This document shows positions 1 through 6,413 of a stretch of 18,288 nt of DNA, piece after piece. The DNA is from Hyphomicrobiales bacterium (GTDB lineage: Bacteria > Pseudomonadota > Alphaproteobacteria > Rhizobiales > Aestuariivirgaceae): positions 3,247 to 21,534 of the forward strand of contig PLXI01000104.1 in assembly GCA_003151375.1 (NCBI GenBank), written 5' to 3'. Below the pieces are notes generated by a model that ran no database searches, had not been told where the DNA came from, and saw only the letters and a list, made by a program, of their open reading frames with translations. Each line of letters opens with the position of its first letter. The first letter of the stretch is position 1. The translations under genes were made by a program, and so were the position numbers.

Positions 1-650
1 CTGAGACCATAGCCAATGAATTGCGCCGGAACCGATTAAAGCAAGCCCTGTTCAATTTACCACCGGGCGATTGGGCCAAGGGTGAAAGAGGCCTTGCGGC
101 ACTGCCGGAACGTACGGAAGAATTTCAAAAATCTGTTCAAATCGCGCTCAATTACGCAAACCGACTTCAAGTACCTTCTCTTCATGTAATGAGCGGTCTC
201 GCTGACAAAGCTAACAAGCTCAGCTTGGTGGCCTACTGCACTGCGCTTGAGTTTGCCTGCGGAGCGGCAGCACCGTTTGGGATTAACATTGTGATTGAGC
301 CGATAAACTCGCGCGATATGCCACGCTACTTCCTCAATGATTTTAATTTTGCCACCAACCTCATTGCGGAGCTCGCTTTGCCGAACCTGAAACTTCAATA
401 TGACATCTATCACCGCCAAATCATTCATGGCGATGTTATGGTAAGTCTTGAAAAGCTTATGCCGATCATTGCGCATGTTCAAATTGCCAGCGTTCCCAAA
501 CGAAATGAACCGCTATCTGGTGAACTCGATGATACGCGTATTTTCCAACATCTTGATGCGCTAGGCTATCAGGGTTTTGTTGGGTGTGAATATCGCCCGG
601 CGAATGGCACGGTTGCTGGCTTGGGTTGGTTCGATCGATATCACAAATAA
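1..650 (+). CDS. Hydroxypyruvate isomerase-like TIM-barrel protein, 5' end cut by window
   Basis: Partial gene: the reading frame is open from base 3 to the TAA at 648-650, and about 215 residues are visible. The start codon lies outside the window; the TTG at base 21 is internal. It reads as a member of the xylose-isomerase-like TIM-barrel superfamily, Hyi branch, which interconverts hydroxypyruvate and tartronate semialdehyde in the cytoplasm. Seen: an LFNLPPGDW segment near the visible N-terminus, VIEPINSRD (metal-ligand Glu strand), LQYDIYH, HVQIAS, and GCEYRP-----GLGW near the C-terminus, all in the order expected for Hyi. Only the first barrel strand and its loop appear to be missing. 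The next gene remnant is convergent and separated by a stem-loop. The family call is secure; the exact substrate is inferred. Confidence 0.87.
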   Translation, partial: ETIANELRRNRLKQALFNLPPGDWAKGERGLAALPERTEEFQKSVQIALNYANRLQVPSLHVMSGLADKANKLSLVAYCTALEFACGAAAPFGINIVIEPINSRDMPRYFLNDFNFATNLIAELALPNLKLQYDIYHRQIIHGDVMVSLEKLMPIIAHVQIASVPKRNEPLSGELDDTRIFQHLDALGYQGFVGCEYRPANGTVAGLGWFDRYHK

Positions 651-651
651 G

Positions 652-678
652 AAGGGCCCCCAAGAATCGGGGCACCTT
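652..678. terminator. Stem-loop between convergent genes
   Basis: AAGGGCCCC (652-660), an 8-base loop, then GGGGCACCTT (669-678) form a G+C-rich stem with a single bulged A. It starts two bases after the stop of the isomerase gene. Read on the minus strand it is followed by a T-rich run toward base 640, so it may end transcription better from the right-hand (pseudogene) side. No long T-tract follows on the plus strand. Confidence 0.5.
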
Positions 679-696
679 CATACTGGTTTGTAGTAA

Positions 697-1070
697 TTAT
701 TTCGGCAGATAATCACGCCAGTAATGCTTTTCGTTAAAGCCCAGGACTTCTCGAATTTTGCGATTGGACAAGGGAGACTCTAATTTCCCCATCTCGCGCG
801 TGACAGGCGTGTTAGGTGCATATTTGGCCAAGAACTCCTTGGTTGGCATATCGGCAGTAATAGGTCGTTGACGGCATTGAACACTTGATAGCCCAAGCCG
901 TCCTTTTGAATACAAAGATGCACGATCTCGCCCAAATCGCGCGCGTCAATATAGCTCCAAGCATTGCGCTTGCGCATCGGCGGGTTCGCCACATAGTGAG
1001 CAAATGCACCATACTCATGCGGCTCAACCTGCGCCAATCGATTGAGACCGACGGCGACAAGCTTGCTGAT
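697..1070 (-). pseudogene. NAD-dependent epimerase/dehydratase remnant, frameshifted
   Basis: C-terminal half of an extended-SDR NAD(P)-dependent epimerase/dehydratase, broken into two frames. The upstream piece (about 1070 down to 864) reads ISKLVAVGLNR, then EPHEYGAFAHYVANPPMRKR, NAWSYIDARDLG and GLGYQVFNAVND. The remainder (863 down to 697) continues in another frame as ITADMPTKEFLAKYAPNTP and LSNRKIREVLGF, ending at a TAA. Joining the frames at 863/864 with one added base gives a continuous family-like sequence, so a single-base loss is the simplest explanation. In the frame of the upstream piece a TAA (1071-1073) and a TGA (1092-1094) interrupt further extension, and no N-terminal Rossmann motif is visible. 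The gene is therefore both truncated and frameshifted. Confidence 0.8.
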
Positions 1071-1073
1071 TTA

Positions 1074-1354
1074 CATCTCTGGCGATTGGGGTCACGCCAT
1101 CTCGGGGCCGTTGTTTCGGTGGTTACGAATGATGTCAAAAGAGACCAACAATTCTATCGCAAACGCCTGAGCCACTTCCGCTCTCTTTCTCACCTCACCA
1201 TCGAAGTGTTGAGGACAGTCTAGGTCAGTTCAGGGTCAGAAGCTGATGAAAATGCCAATATGTAATGAGGTCAGCTAACCTCGCAGCGGTAATCGCATCT
1301 AATTACCGATGTACGGCACGATTTGGTGAAGCCGCTCGAATAAAAAACAATCGA
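1074..1354. other. Stretch without an assignable gene
   Basis: Between the epimerase remnant and the first 176-bp repeat I see no convincing gene. On the minus strand about 1092-1223 stays open and reads plausibly (EVRKRAEVAQAFAIELL, then FDIIRNHRNNG) before a TGA. I do not recognise it, and it has no clear start or ribosome site. It could be more of the decayed upstream gene or a fragment of something else. Confidence 0.4.
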
Positions 1355-1530
1355 TTGCCACTCATTTTGCGCCTTACAGTATTGCGGGAATCTTGATCGC
1401 TCGAGCCGGAATGCAAACGCCCATGAGCCTGCGCCGCTTGGCTGTCGTGCCGAAAGATCAATTACCCGCTTCGCTTAAAATATCTCTCACGTCGACCCTC
1501 TCAAATCAGCCACGGCCCATTCTGCCGCCC
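1355..1530. repeat. 176-bp direct repeat, copy 1
   Basis: Aligns without gaps to 2180-2355 at a constant offset of 825 bp. The right-hand ~107 bases (1424-1530) differ at only about three positions (tctctc/tcgctc and gaccctc/gatactc); the left part is more diverged but keeps the ACTCATTTTGC and GGAATCTTGAT blocks. Homology ends at the CCGCCC/CCGCCCC junction. On the minus strand its right edge encodes the last codons (GGRMGRG) and the TGA of the DoxX-like gene. I see no terminal inverted repeats and no transposase reading frame. Confidence 0.85.
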
Positions 1531-1889
1531 AAGCGATTTTGGATCGTGCTTCGCGTCAGAAAAAGCAGACTTGCAATCACTGCACCGATCACAATGGTAT
1601 GGGTCCAATCTTGGTGGATGCGAGTGACTTGAGCAATGAATGCGCCGACATCCACGCAAAGTAAAAGCAAAGCGCCCCAAGCTGTAGTAACGGGATAAAG
1701 CACTGCAGCAGCACCAACAATTTCGACGATACCCGTAAAGATACGGAACCAATCGCCAAGACCGACAACGCTAAACTCTTGAACCATCATCGGTTGGCCG
1801 CTGAGTTTCATGAAGCTAGCAAAGGCGAAAAGACCTGCAATTAAAATGCGCAGCACCCAAATAATGATATTTCTGACATTTGGTGACAT
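1506..1889 (-). CDS. DoxX-like small membrane protein
   Basis: A 127-residue protein with four predicted hydrophobic segments (about residues 7-26, 43-64, 68-90 and 95-112), the layout of DoxX/DoxD-like proteins. Characteristic stretches are GLFAFASFMKLSG after the first helix and IVEIVGAAAVLYP in the second. The ATG at 1889 was chosen because GGAG lies about 12 bases upstream; an upstream in-frame extension of 17 residues lacks membrane or family character. DoxX-family proteins are inner-membrane proteins linked in some bacteria to redox or thiol stress; no substrate can be deduced here. Oddity: the last seven residues (GGRMGRG) and the stop codon lie inside the 176-bp repeat, and an unrelated neighbour has the same tail. 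The native C-terminus was probably replaced. Confidence 0.8.
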   Translation of the reverse strand: MSPNVRNIIIWVLRILIAGLFAFASFMKLSGQPMMVQEFSVVGLGDWFRIFTGIVEIVGAAAVLYPVTTAWGALLLLCVDVGAFIAQVTRIHQDWTHTIVIGAVIASLLFLTRSTIQNRLGGRMGRG

Positions 1890-2179
1890 AGACTTTGCTC
1901 TCCAAGAGGTATGTTGAATACACACCGTAACAATCGCCAAAATAATTGCAATAACAAATGTTTAATTTCTACCTTGTCCGTGATGGTCCGGGTTGTGCGC
2001 AATGGTGAAATTCTCCACGACGTCCATGACGCAAAGAGAGAGTGTGCATGTAATGTCCATACATACTCGAGATGGAGCCGCAATTTCAAAACTCAATATC
2101 TCATTCGCAATTCAAATCGTTTTGGTGTCACGTGCAGGGCACATTCGAATCAAGCCATTCTTTGAAAACGCCTGGCGCG
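1890..2179. other. Intergenic stretch upstream of the DoxX-like gene
   Basis: About 290 bp lying upstream of the DoxX-like start and ending at repeat copy 2. It should carry the DoxX promoter. A plus-strand frame open from 1993 to 2376 runs through it and through the repeat, but it has no family resemblance and no ribosome site I can support, so I do not call it a gene. Confidence 0.4.
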
Positions 2180-2355
2180 TTGCAACTCATTTTGCAATTC
2201 CTAGCAAAACTGGAATCTTGATTGCGCTCACCGGAATGCGAACGCTCATGAGCCTGCGCCGCTTGGCTGTCGTGCCGAAAGATCAATTACCCGCTTCGCT
2301 TAAAATATCGCTCACGTCGATACTCTCAAATCAGCCACGGCCCATTCTGCCGCCC
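2180..2355. repeat. 176-bp direct repeat, copy 2
   Basis: Second copy of the repeat at 1355-1530, same orientation. Here its right edge supplies GGRMGRG and the TGA (2331-2333) to a hypothetical gene unrelated to DoxX. The left edge begins TTGCAACTCATTTTGCAA, where copy 1 has TTGCCACTCATTTTGCGC. The pair brackets the DoxX-like gene, giving the layout repeat - gene - repeat - gene. Confidence 0.85.
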
Positions 2356-2804
2356 CAAGTATTCTCGCGCTTGTGACGCTCTAGGGCATCGTCAATGTGC
2401 TGCCTCAGACAAGAGACGCGAGTATCGTCACCCGCCATGGACGCATCCGGCATCTTGCCGCTGTCACATGCAATGGAAAACGCCCGTTGAATGATTTCAA
2501 TTTCGGTCGATGAAAAACGAAGCTCAATCATGGCGGACTTTCTTGGGCAAACCGAAAAGAAGGGCATGCGGGCATCAGGTATCGTTGATCCGCATTTGCT
2601 GGGATCAATCAGCATGGCATCAATAACGCATCGAAGAACGTCGGCCTTGTCGCGGAACGCCATGTCGGTGAGTGCAAAGCCTTTCGTTGCGCTACGCCCA
2701 ATCAATCGTTGTGCAAGCTGCTCTGCTAACGCCAGGTCTACTGGGTCGCAAAACGGAACATTGCCATTCAACCAAGCCAAGGCAAAGGAGACGGGAGTTA
2801 TCAT
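2331..2804 (-). CDS. Hypothetical protein, tail from repeat
   Basis: A 157-residue soluble-looking protein of unknown family. The ATG at 2804 has GGAG about 10 bases upstream, which supports this strand over the overlapping plus-strand frame. Visible features are an amphipathic helical segment (LALAEQLAQRLIGRSATKGF), an ALTDMAFRDKADVLRCVIDAM segment, a Cys-containing centre, and a charged helix near the end (DDALERHKRE). The last seven residues, GGRMGRG, come from repeat copy 2 and match the tail of the DoxX-like protein, so the original C-terminus may be lost. There is no signal peptide or membrane segment. I do not recognise a domain and propose no function. It is divergent from the SRAP gene. 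Confidence 0.5.
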   Translation of the reverse strand: MITPVSFALAWLNGNVPFCDPVDLALAEQLAQRLIGRSATKGFALTDMAFRDKADVLRCVIDAMLIDPSKCGSTIPDARMPFFSVCPRKSAMIELRFSSTEIEIIQRAFSIACDSGKMPDASMAGDDTRVSCLRQHIDDALERHKRENTWGGRMGRG

Positions 2805-2919
2805 TGGCAGAGGGCTCCATATTTCAATGGAACAAACAAAGAACGAAATGGCGTATCAGTCAAGTTAAATCTGGCCCACCACATTGATGACTTTCAGCGG
2901 TCATGCTTTCATTGCCTAG

Positions 2920-3573
2920 ATGTGCAACCTCTACTCAATGAACAAGACACGCGAAGAAGTGCGCTCGCTCGTTAAGGCCTTGCGCGACCTCACCGCAAAT
3001 CAGCCACTTATGCCTGCAATCTATCCAGATTATGAAGCGCCGATTGTGCGGCTTGAGATTGGGGAGCGCATCATTGCCAATGCGAGATGGGGTCTGCCAA
3101 GCCCAGCCTTTGCCTTGCAAGGTCGCAACAGCGACTCAGGCATCGCCAATGTGCGCAACACCGCATCGGCCCATTGGAAGCGCTGGCTAGGTCCAGCAAA
3201 TCGGTGCCTAGTACCCTTCACGTCATTTGCCGAGCCGGAAACGTTGCCCGACGGCAAAAAGCAGAATGCATGGTTCGCCTTGGATGAAAGCAGGCCGCTT
3301 GCCTTCTTTGCGGGGGTCTGGGTGCCGCAATGGAAATCGGTCCGAAAGGTCAAAGAGGGTGAGACAGTCAATGACCTTTATGCGTTTCTCACTTGTGAAC
3401 CGAACGCCGAAGTTGGTGCGATCCATCCCAAGGCCATGCCTGTGATCTTGACGAAGCAGGACGAATGGGAAACTTGGCTAAGCGCAGATTGGTCTACCGC
3501 TGGTAAACTCCAACGGCCATTGCCCGACAAATCATTGAAGGTTGTTGCGCGTGGCGGAAAGTCAGATGGCTAA
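2920..3573 (+). CDS. SRAP-family protein (abasic-site crosslink, YedK/HMCES type)
   Basis: A 217-residue SOS-response-associated peptidase (SRAP) domain protein. SRAP proteins form a covalent thiazolidine link between Cys2 and abasic sites in single-stranded DNA, shielding them during replication. The key residues are in place: MCN start with Cys2, Asn77 and Arg79 in NVRNTAS, Glu105 in SFAEP, and His169 in AIHPKAMPVIL. These correspond to the Cys2, Asn, Arg, Glu105 and His positions known from E. coli YedK. The start is fixed by the catalytic Cys2 because Met must be removed to expose it; no strong Shine-Dalgarno precedes it. SFAEP replaces the more usual DGFYEW-like sequence, as in a divergent SRAP subgroup. 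No alphaproteobacterial LexA box (GTTC-N7-GTTC) is evident upstream. The stop overlaps the next gene. Confidence 0.92.
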   Translation: MCNLYSMNKTREEVRSLVKALRDLTANQPLMPAIYPDYEAPIVRLEIGERIIANARWGLPSPAFALQGRNSDSGIANVRNTASAHWKRWLGPANRCLVPFTSFAEPETLPDGKKQNAWFALDESRPLAFFAGVWVPQWKSVRKVKEGETVNDLYAFLTCEPNAEVGAIHPKAMPVILTKQDEWETWLSADWSTAGKLQRPLPDKSLKVVARGGKSDG

Positions 3574-3787
3574 AAAGGCAATCACCGTTGGCGCCCTCGT
3601 AGCCCAAGGCAAGCATCTCGTGCTCACGTGCAAGACCTGCAATACAATCAGCACAAAAGACCTGAACAATGTTTTCTTTCGCCCCAAGATGGAATTTTCA
3701 GTGCTTCAAGAAATATTGAGCTGCCCAGAATGTGGACACAGCAACGGTACCGATGACGAAAGTGGTCTCATGGTCACGGCCGAATAG
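3566..3787 (+). CDS. Small zinc-ribbon protein
   Basis: A 73-residue protein starting at ATG 3566, preceded by a GGAAAG ribosome site, and overlapping the last 8 bases of the SRAP gene in another frame. The two are almost certainly translationally coupled. Four cysteines form two knuckles, Cys22-Lys-Thr-Cys25 and Cys53-Pro-Glu-Cys56, separated by 27 residues, as in a zinc-ribbon. A TTG upstream at 3542 would add residues inside the SRAP gene and is less likely. I do not recognise a named family. Small zinc ribbons often bind nucleic acid or act as adaptors, so a role with SRAP at damaged DNA is possible but inferred only from the overlap. Confidence 0.7.
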   Translation: MAKKAITVGALVAQGKHLVLTCKTCNTISTKDLNNVFFRPKMEFSVLQEILSCPECGHSNGTDDESGLMVTAE

Positions 3788-3881
3788 ACTACCTGTGCCA
3801 GGGTACAACGGTGGTGGACAACTGACTGCGAACAATGCAGTGCACAGAGCCACACCGCGTCCTGACGTCTGATCTGACCTC

Positions 3882-3927
3882 ATCACCAGACAAGTTGCGT
3901 GATACTGCCGTCTTCTTAAACGGGCCA
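3882..3927. repeat. Imperfect 46-bp repeat, copy A
   Basis: Ungapped comparison with 8811-8856 gives 33 identical bases of 46, including the blocks AGACAAGTT, TCTTCT and GGGCCA. It begins 27 bases beyond the stop codon of the NmrA-like gene on the minus strand. The 166-bp gap between genes (3788-3953) holds nothing else I can name apart from a weak ACTGC/GCAGT stem. Confidence 0.45.
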
Positions 3928-3953
3928 GGAGGAGACTTTTTGGCCAAATATTT

Positions 3954-4805
3954 CTAAGCATATAGTTCAAAGGCTCTTCGACTATATTTGGCCCACTCTC
4001 TGAATGACTTTGGTGATTGAGCGGTTACTTTATTGATGGCATTGCTCACTTCGCCATTTCTGGGATCAAGCGCGCTCGCAAACATCGCTATAACTGCTTC
4101 TGCAAGATCAGGCTTCATGCCATAGGTTGTCAGGGTTTTTGCCGATGCTTCGGGGGTGATAGAAACATATTCAATTGACTTGCCGAGTTCCTTTGCAAGG
4201 ATCGTCACCTGTTCTGGAACGCTGAGTGCCTCAGGCCCTGTAAGCTCGTAGATTTTGCTCTCGTGGCCCGCTTGCGTCAAACATGCCAGAGCAACGCCCG
4301 CAATGTCACTGGGGTCAACAATGCTGGTGCATCCTTCGCCGAATGGCGCATAGACTTTGCTTTGCGCTGCGATTGTGTGAGACCAATTGAGCGCATTCGA
4401 CATAAAGCCGTTGGGCCGCAGCATAGTCCAATTTACGCCGCTGCTTCGCAAAGCATCTTCACCTGCCATGTGCCATTGTGTGATGGGGTCTTTGGCCATA
4501 TGCGACGCGCTCAGCACAGAGAGTTTGACGATATGCTGCACGCCCACTGCCTTCGCGGCGGAAATAATGTTCCTGTCCTTCAAAGCAAGGTCTGTGCCGT
4601 CTGACACCATAAACACTTGCGACACATCTTTGACTGCAAGTGCGAGTGATTTTGGATCGGTCAGATCACCTATCACTTTCTGCACGCCAGTTTCGAATTT
4701 GACATTCGCGTTGCGCGTCAGCGCCCGCACGTTGTGACCCTTTGCGGTAAGCTTAGGGATCAATAGGCTTCCGACTGTTCCAGTCGCACCTGTTATGAGT
4801 ATCAT
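3954..4805 (-). CDS. NmrA-like NAD(P)-binding protein (atypical SDR)
   Basis: A 283-residue atypical short-chain dehydrogenase fold. The N-terminal dinucleotide-binding motif GATGTVG lies at residues 6-12 after a MILIT strand. DLTDP follows the third strand, then HIVKLSVLSAS and MLRPNGFMSN, typical of the NmrA/QorB group. There is no classical YxxxK catalytic pair, as usual in this group, whose members act as NAD(P)(H) sensors or quinone reductases. The start ATG has AAGGAAG upstream. It lies 75 bp downstream of the DUF2798 gene on the same strand and is probably co-transcribed with it. Substrate unknown. Confidence 0.87.
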   Translation of the reverse strand: MILITGATGTVGSLLIPKLTAKGHNVRALTRNANVKFETGVQKVIGDLTDPKSLALAVKDVSQVFMVSDGTDLALKDRNIISAAKAVGVQHIVKLSVLSASHMAKDPITQWHMAGEDALRSSGVNWTMLRPNGFMSNALNWSHTIAAQSKVYAPFGEGCTSIVDPSDIAGVALACLTQAGHESKIYELTGPEALSVPEQVTILAKELGKSIEYVSITPEASAKTLTTYGMKPDLAEAVIAMFASALDPRNGEVSNAINKVTAQSPKSFREWAKYSRRAFELYA

Positions 4806-4880
4806 GATTAACTTCCTTGAGTGTGAGTTGTGTTGCGGCCAAATAGGCCGGCCAATGATTTTCGTGTTCGTGCAATGAAT

Positions 4881-5102
4881 CTATTTGGCTAGCTTTTCAG
4901 CAAGCTTCCTGAGTGGTTGTCCCACAAGTGAGGCCAGCACAAATGCCAAGGGCCACCCCATGGCAAAGCCCGCAGCCCATGCAGTAAGCCACAAAGAGGT
5001 GAACCCCAGTTGAAACCATGTGAAAAAGCCTGATAAAGCGAGTGAAATCACGAAGGACATCAGCGCTGATAGATAGAGGCCGCGTTTTTGTTCGGGTTGC
5101 AT
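4881..5102 (-). CDS. DUF2798-type small membrane protein
   Basis: A 73-residue protein with two membrane helices: the first in YLSALMSFVISLALSGFFTW, the second around WAAGFAMGWPLAFVLASLV, followed by a basic amphipathic tail (LRKLAEKLAK). Length and the AxGFxxxWPxAF-like second helix fit DUF2798. The ATG at 5102 was chosen because GGAG lies 9 bases upstream; the longer alternative starting at 5159 adds a hydrophilic N-terminus with no support. DUF2798 genes often sit beside small oxidoreductase and stress genes, as here. Biochemical function unknown. Confidence 0.78.
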   Translation of the reverse strand: MQPEQKRGLYLSALMSFVISLALSGFFTWFQLGFTSLWLTAWAAGFAMGWPLAFVLASLVGQPLRKLAEKLAK

Positions 5103-5171
5103 TGTTCGATCTCCAATGACACAGTCGGACATGGAGATATTGCCGTGATCCAACACCACAATAGCACCACG

Positions 5172-5188
5172 CCCGAACTGTGTTCGGG
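5172..5188. promoter_or_regulatory. Perfect 7-bp inverted repeat upstream of DUF2798 gene
   Basis: CCCGAAC, a TGT spacer, then GTTCGGG. It is 70 bp upstream of the chosen DUF2798 start on the minus strand. The short spacer and perfect arms fit a dimeric repressor operator or a tight hairpin in the leader; the sequence alone does not decide between them. Confidence 0.45.
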
Positions 5189-5304
5189 TTAAGGTGCCGT
5201 GGGTCCACTTGGAAGTGATACAGACTCCCCCTTAGGGTACTGAACTTACCTGCCCAGTCAAAATCTTTTTCGGCTTGCGAATGTTAGCTCAGCTGGTGAA
5301 TAAA

Positions 5305-5360
5305 ATCAACGCTGGGTGTTAAGTCTGGCGTAAAAAAACACCCACCAGCGCTGATGCCAG
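5305..5360. other. Imperfect hairpin with possible pseudoknot
   Basis: ATCAACGCTGGGTGTT (5305-5320) can pair with AACACCCACCAGCGCTGAT (5337-5355): 15 of 16 positions pair around a 3-base bulge. The loop contains CTGGC (5325-5329), complementary to GCCAG (5356-5360) directly after the stem, so an H-type pseudoknot can be drawn. It could be a structured RNA, a terminator remnant or a repeat unit. No known RNA family is recognised. Confidence 0.35.
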
Positions 5361-5597
5361 TTGGCCTGAGGGACTTACCAAGGCACAAAGGTCTCGACGG
5401 CCGCCCTGGGTCAGTTACGCACATCGCGCAATGAGAAAAGATTGTTCACTCGGGGCAAAGAACGGAAGAACATGGGCTATCGTAAAATAGGTAGGCCTAT
5501 CGGGAATAGGGGCCCTTAACTTCACCCCAACGCCATTTTGACATTGGTTCCTGCTCAACTGGATGAGGTTCAATCTGAGACGTTTGCACAGCTAACT

Positions 5598-6362
5598 TCA
5601 CGCGATCAGAAACAACCCTGCCACAACGACGACAACTCCGATGGCCCGGGCAACTCCCTCCCCATCAGGAACAAGCCGCTCGATTGTGATTGCCGCCGCC
5701 AAGACAGCCATCACGCGGAGGTCCATGACCCCGACGACTAGGAGAATCGCCATTAGGCCAGCGCTGCAACATAAGCAGTGGAAGCCGATCCGCAGGCCGT
5801 GTCGCAAGGCCACACCAGCGTCCGTCGGCAAGATAGCGCCGCCTAGTGGCATCTCCCGGCAGCAAGCCAGGTGGTGCGCCTTCCACCCGGTGAACTGGAG
5901 CGCACCGGCGATCAGCACGATCATGCCGACCGCGATCGGTACGAGGCGCGTCAGCGCGGGCTGCTGCGTCTCGACCCCCGTTATTGCGACGCCCAGTAGA
6001 TATGCGGCCAGTCCAATTAGTGTCCTCACGGCGAAATAGGCAAGGGCCACCAACGCTGTCAACCAACCCAGCCGAACCTCTCCTACGCCCGCGACGGCCT
6101 GGCGATAGCGCCTCAGCATCGGGATGAGAGACGGAGTCATCATGGTCACCATCATTACGATCCACATGGCGAGGAACGACGCAGCGGCGACGAGCCACGT
6201 CTGTCCAGGCATGGACGTCCCTGCCATCGCCATCCCGTCCATCGGCGTCGCTTTCATCGTCGACATCGACCTGCTCCAAAAGATCGTCGCGGCTGCACAG
6301 GCAACGAATAGCAGTGCCGAGATAGTAAAGAAGGACCGATCAGATGCCCGCTCTGAAGTCAT
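5598..6362 (-). CDS. DUF2182 integral membrane protein
   Basis: About 254 residues from the ATG at 6362, chosen because GGGAGGA stands about 9 bases upstream; an ATG six codons earlier overlaps that site. It is strongly hydrophobic, with an N-terminal helix, a Met-rich exposed stretch (STMKATPMDGMAMAGTSM), then four or more helices. Family landmarks are WIVMMVTMMTPSLIPM, WKAHHLACCREMP and FHCLCCSAGLMAI followed by VGVMDLRVM. The paired Cys/His positions and Met-rich loop underlie its description as a predicted metal-binding membrane protein; the metal and role are not established. It is the last gene of the G+C-rich minus-strand block and follows DUF899 by 51 bp. Confidence 0.83.
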   Translation of the reverse strand: MTSERASDRSFFTISALLFVACAAATIFWSRSMSTMKATPMDGMAMAGTSMPGQTWLVAAASFLAMWIVMMVTMMTPSLIPMLRRYRQAVAGVGEVRLGWLTALVALAYFAVRTLIGLAAYLLGVAITGVETQQPALTRLVPIAVGMIVLIAGALQFTGWKAHHLACCREMPLGGAILPTDAGVALRHGLRIGFHCLCCSAGLMAILLVVGVMDLRVMAVLAAAITIERLVPDGEGVARAIGVVVVVAGLFLIA

Positions 6363-6413
6363 GGTTGCGAATCCTCCCATGCCGGGCTGATCCGGCCAAA
6401 CCTGTAAGCTTGT

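Larger units (their letters stand above)
5103..5597. other. Long intergenic region
   Basis: About 500 bp without a supportable gene on either strand. It should contain the promoter of the DUF2798/NmrA pair near its left edge, with the CCCGAAC palindrome at 5172-5188. It also contains a strong imperfect hairpin at 5305-5355 and lies immediately downstream of the DUF2182 stop at 5598. No T-run terminator is evident for DUF2182. Confidence 0.6.

Noticed and set aside
1355..2355. The repeats as integron attC sites of a gene-cassette array (ORF-repeat-ORF-repeat in one orientation).
   Set aside because: No GTTRRRY core site at the expected end and no matching RYYYAAC; GTTGCAA at one end does not fit, and no integrase is present.
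1993..2376. Plus-strand open frame through repeat copy 2 (127 codons).
   Set aside because: No family resemblance, no ribosome site, and the opposite strand has genes with clear ribosome sites overlapping the repeat edge.
2491..2868. Plus-strand open frame opposite the hypothetical gene at 2331-2804.
   Set aside because: The minus-strand frame has GGAG before its ATG and better amino-acid character; only one of the two is likely real.
2870..2919. LexA/SOS box upstream of the SRAP gene.
   Set aside because: No GTTC-N7-GTTC or CTGT-N8-ACAG pattern is seen in the bases before the start.
5279..5330. TAGCTCAGCTGG at 5286-5297 matches the tRNA D-arm consensus (box A).
   Set aside because: No acceptor pairing, anticodon arm or T-arm (GGTTCRA) follows at the right distance; a chance match or tiny fragment at best.
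5641..6039. Long open frames on alternative strands and frames inside the G+C-rich block (also 5665-6279, 6435-6839).
   Set aside because: Expected by-products of G+C-rich coding DNA; Arg/Pro/Ala/Asp-biased translations without any domain.
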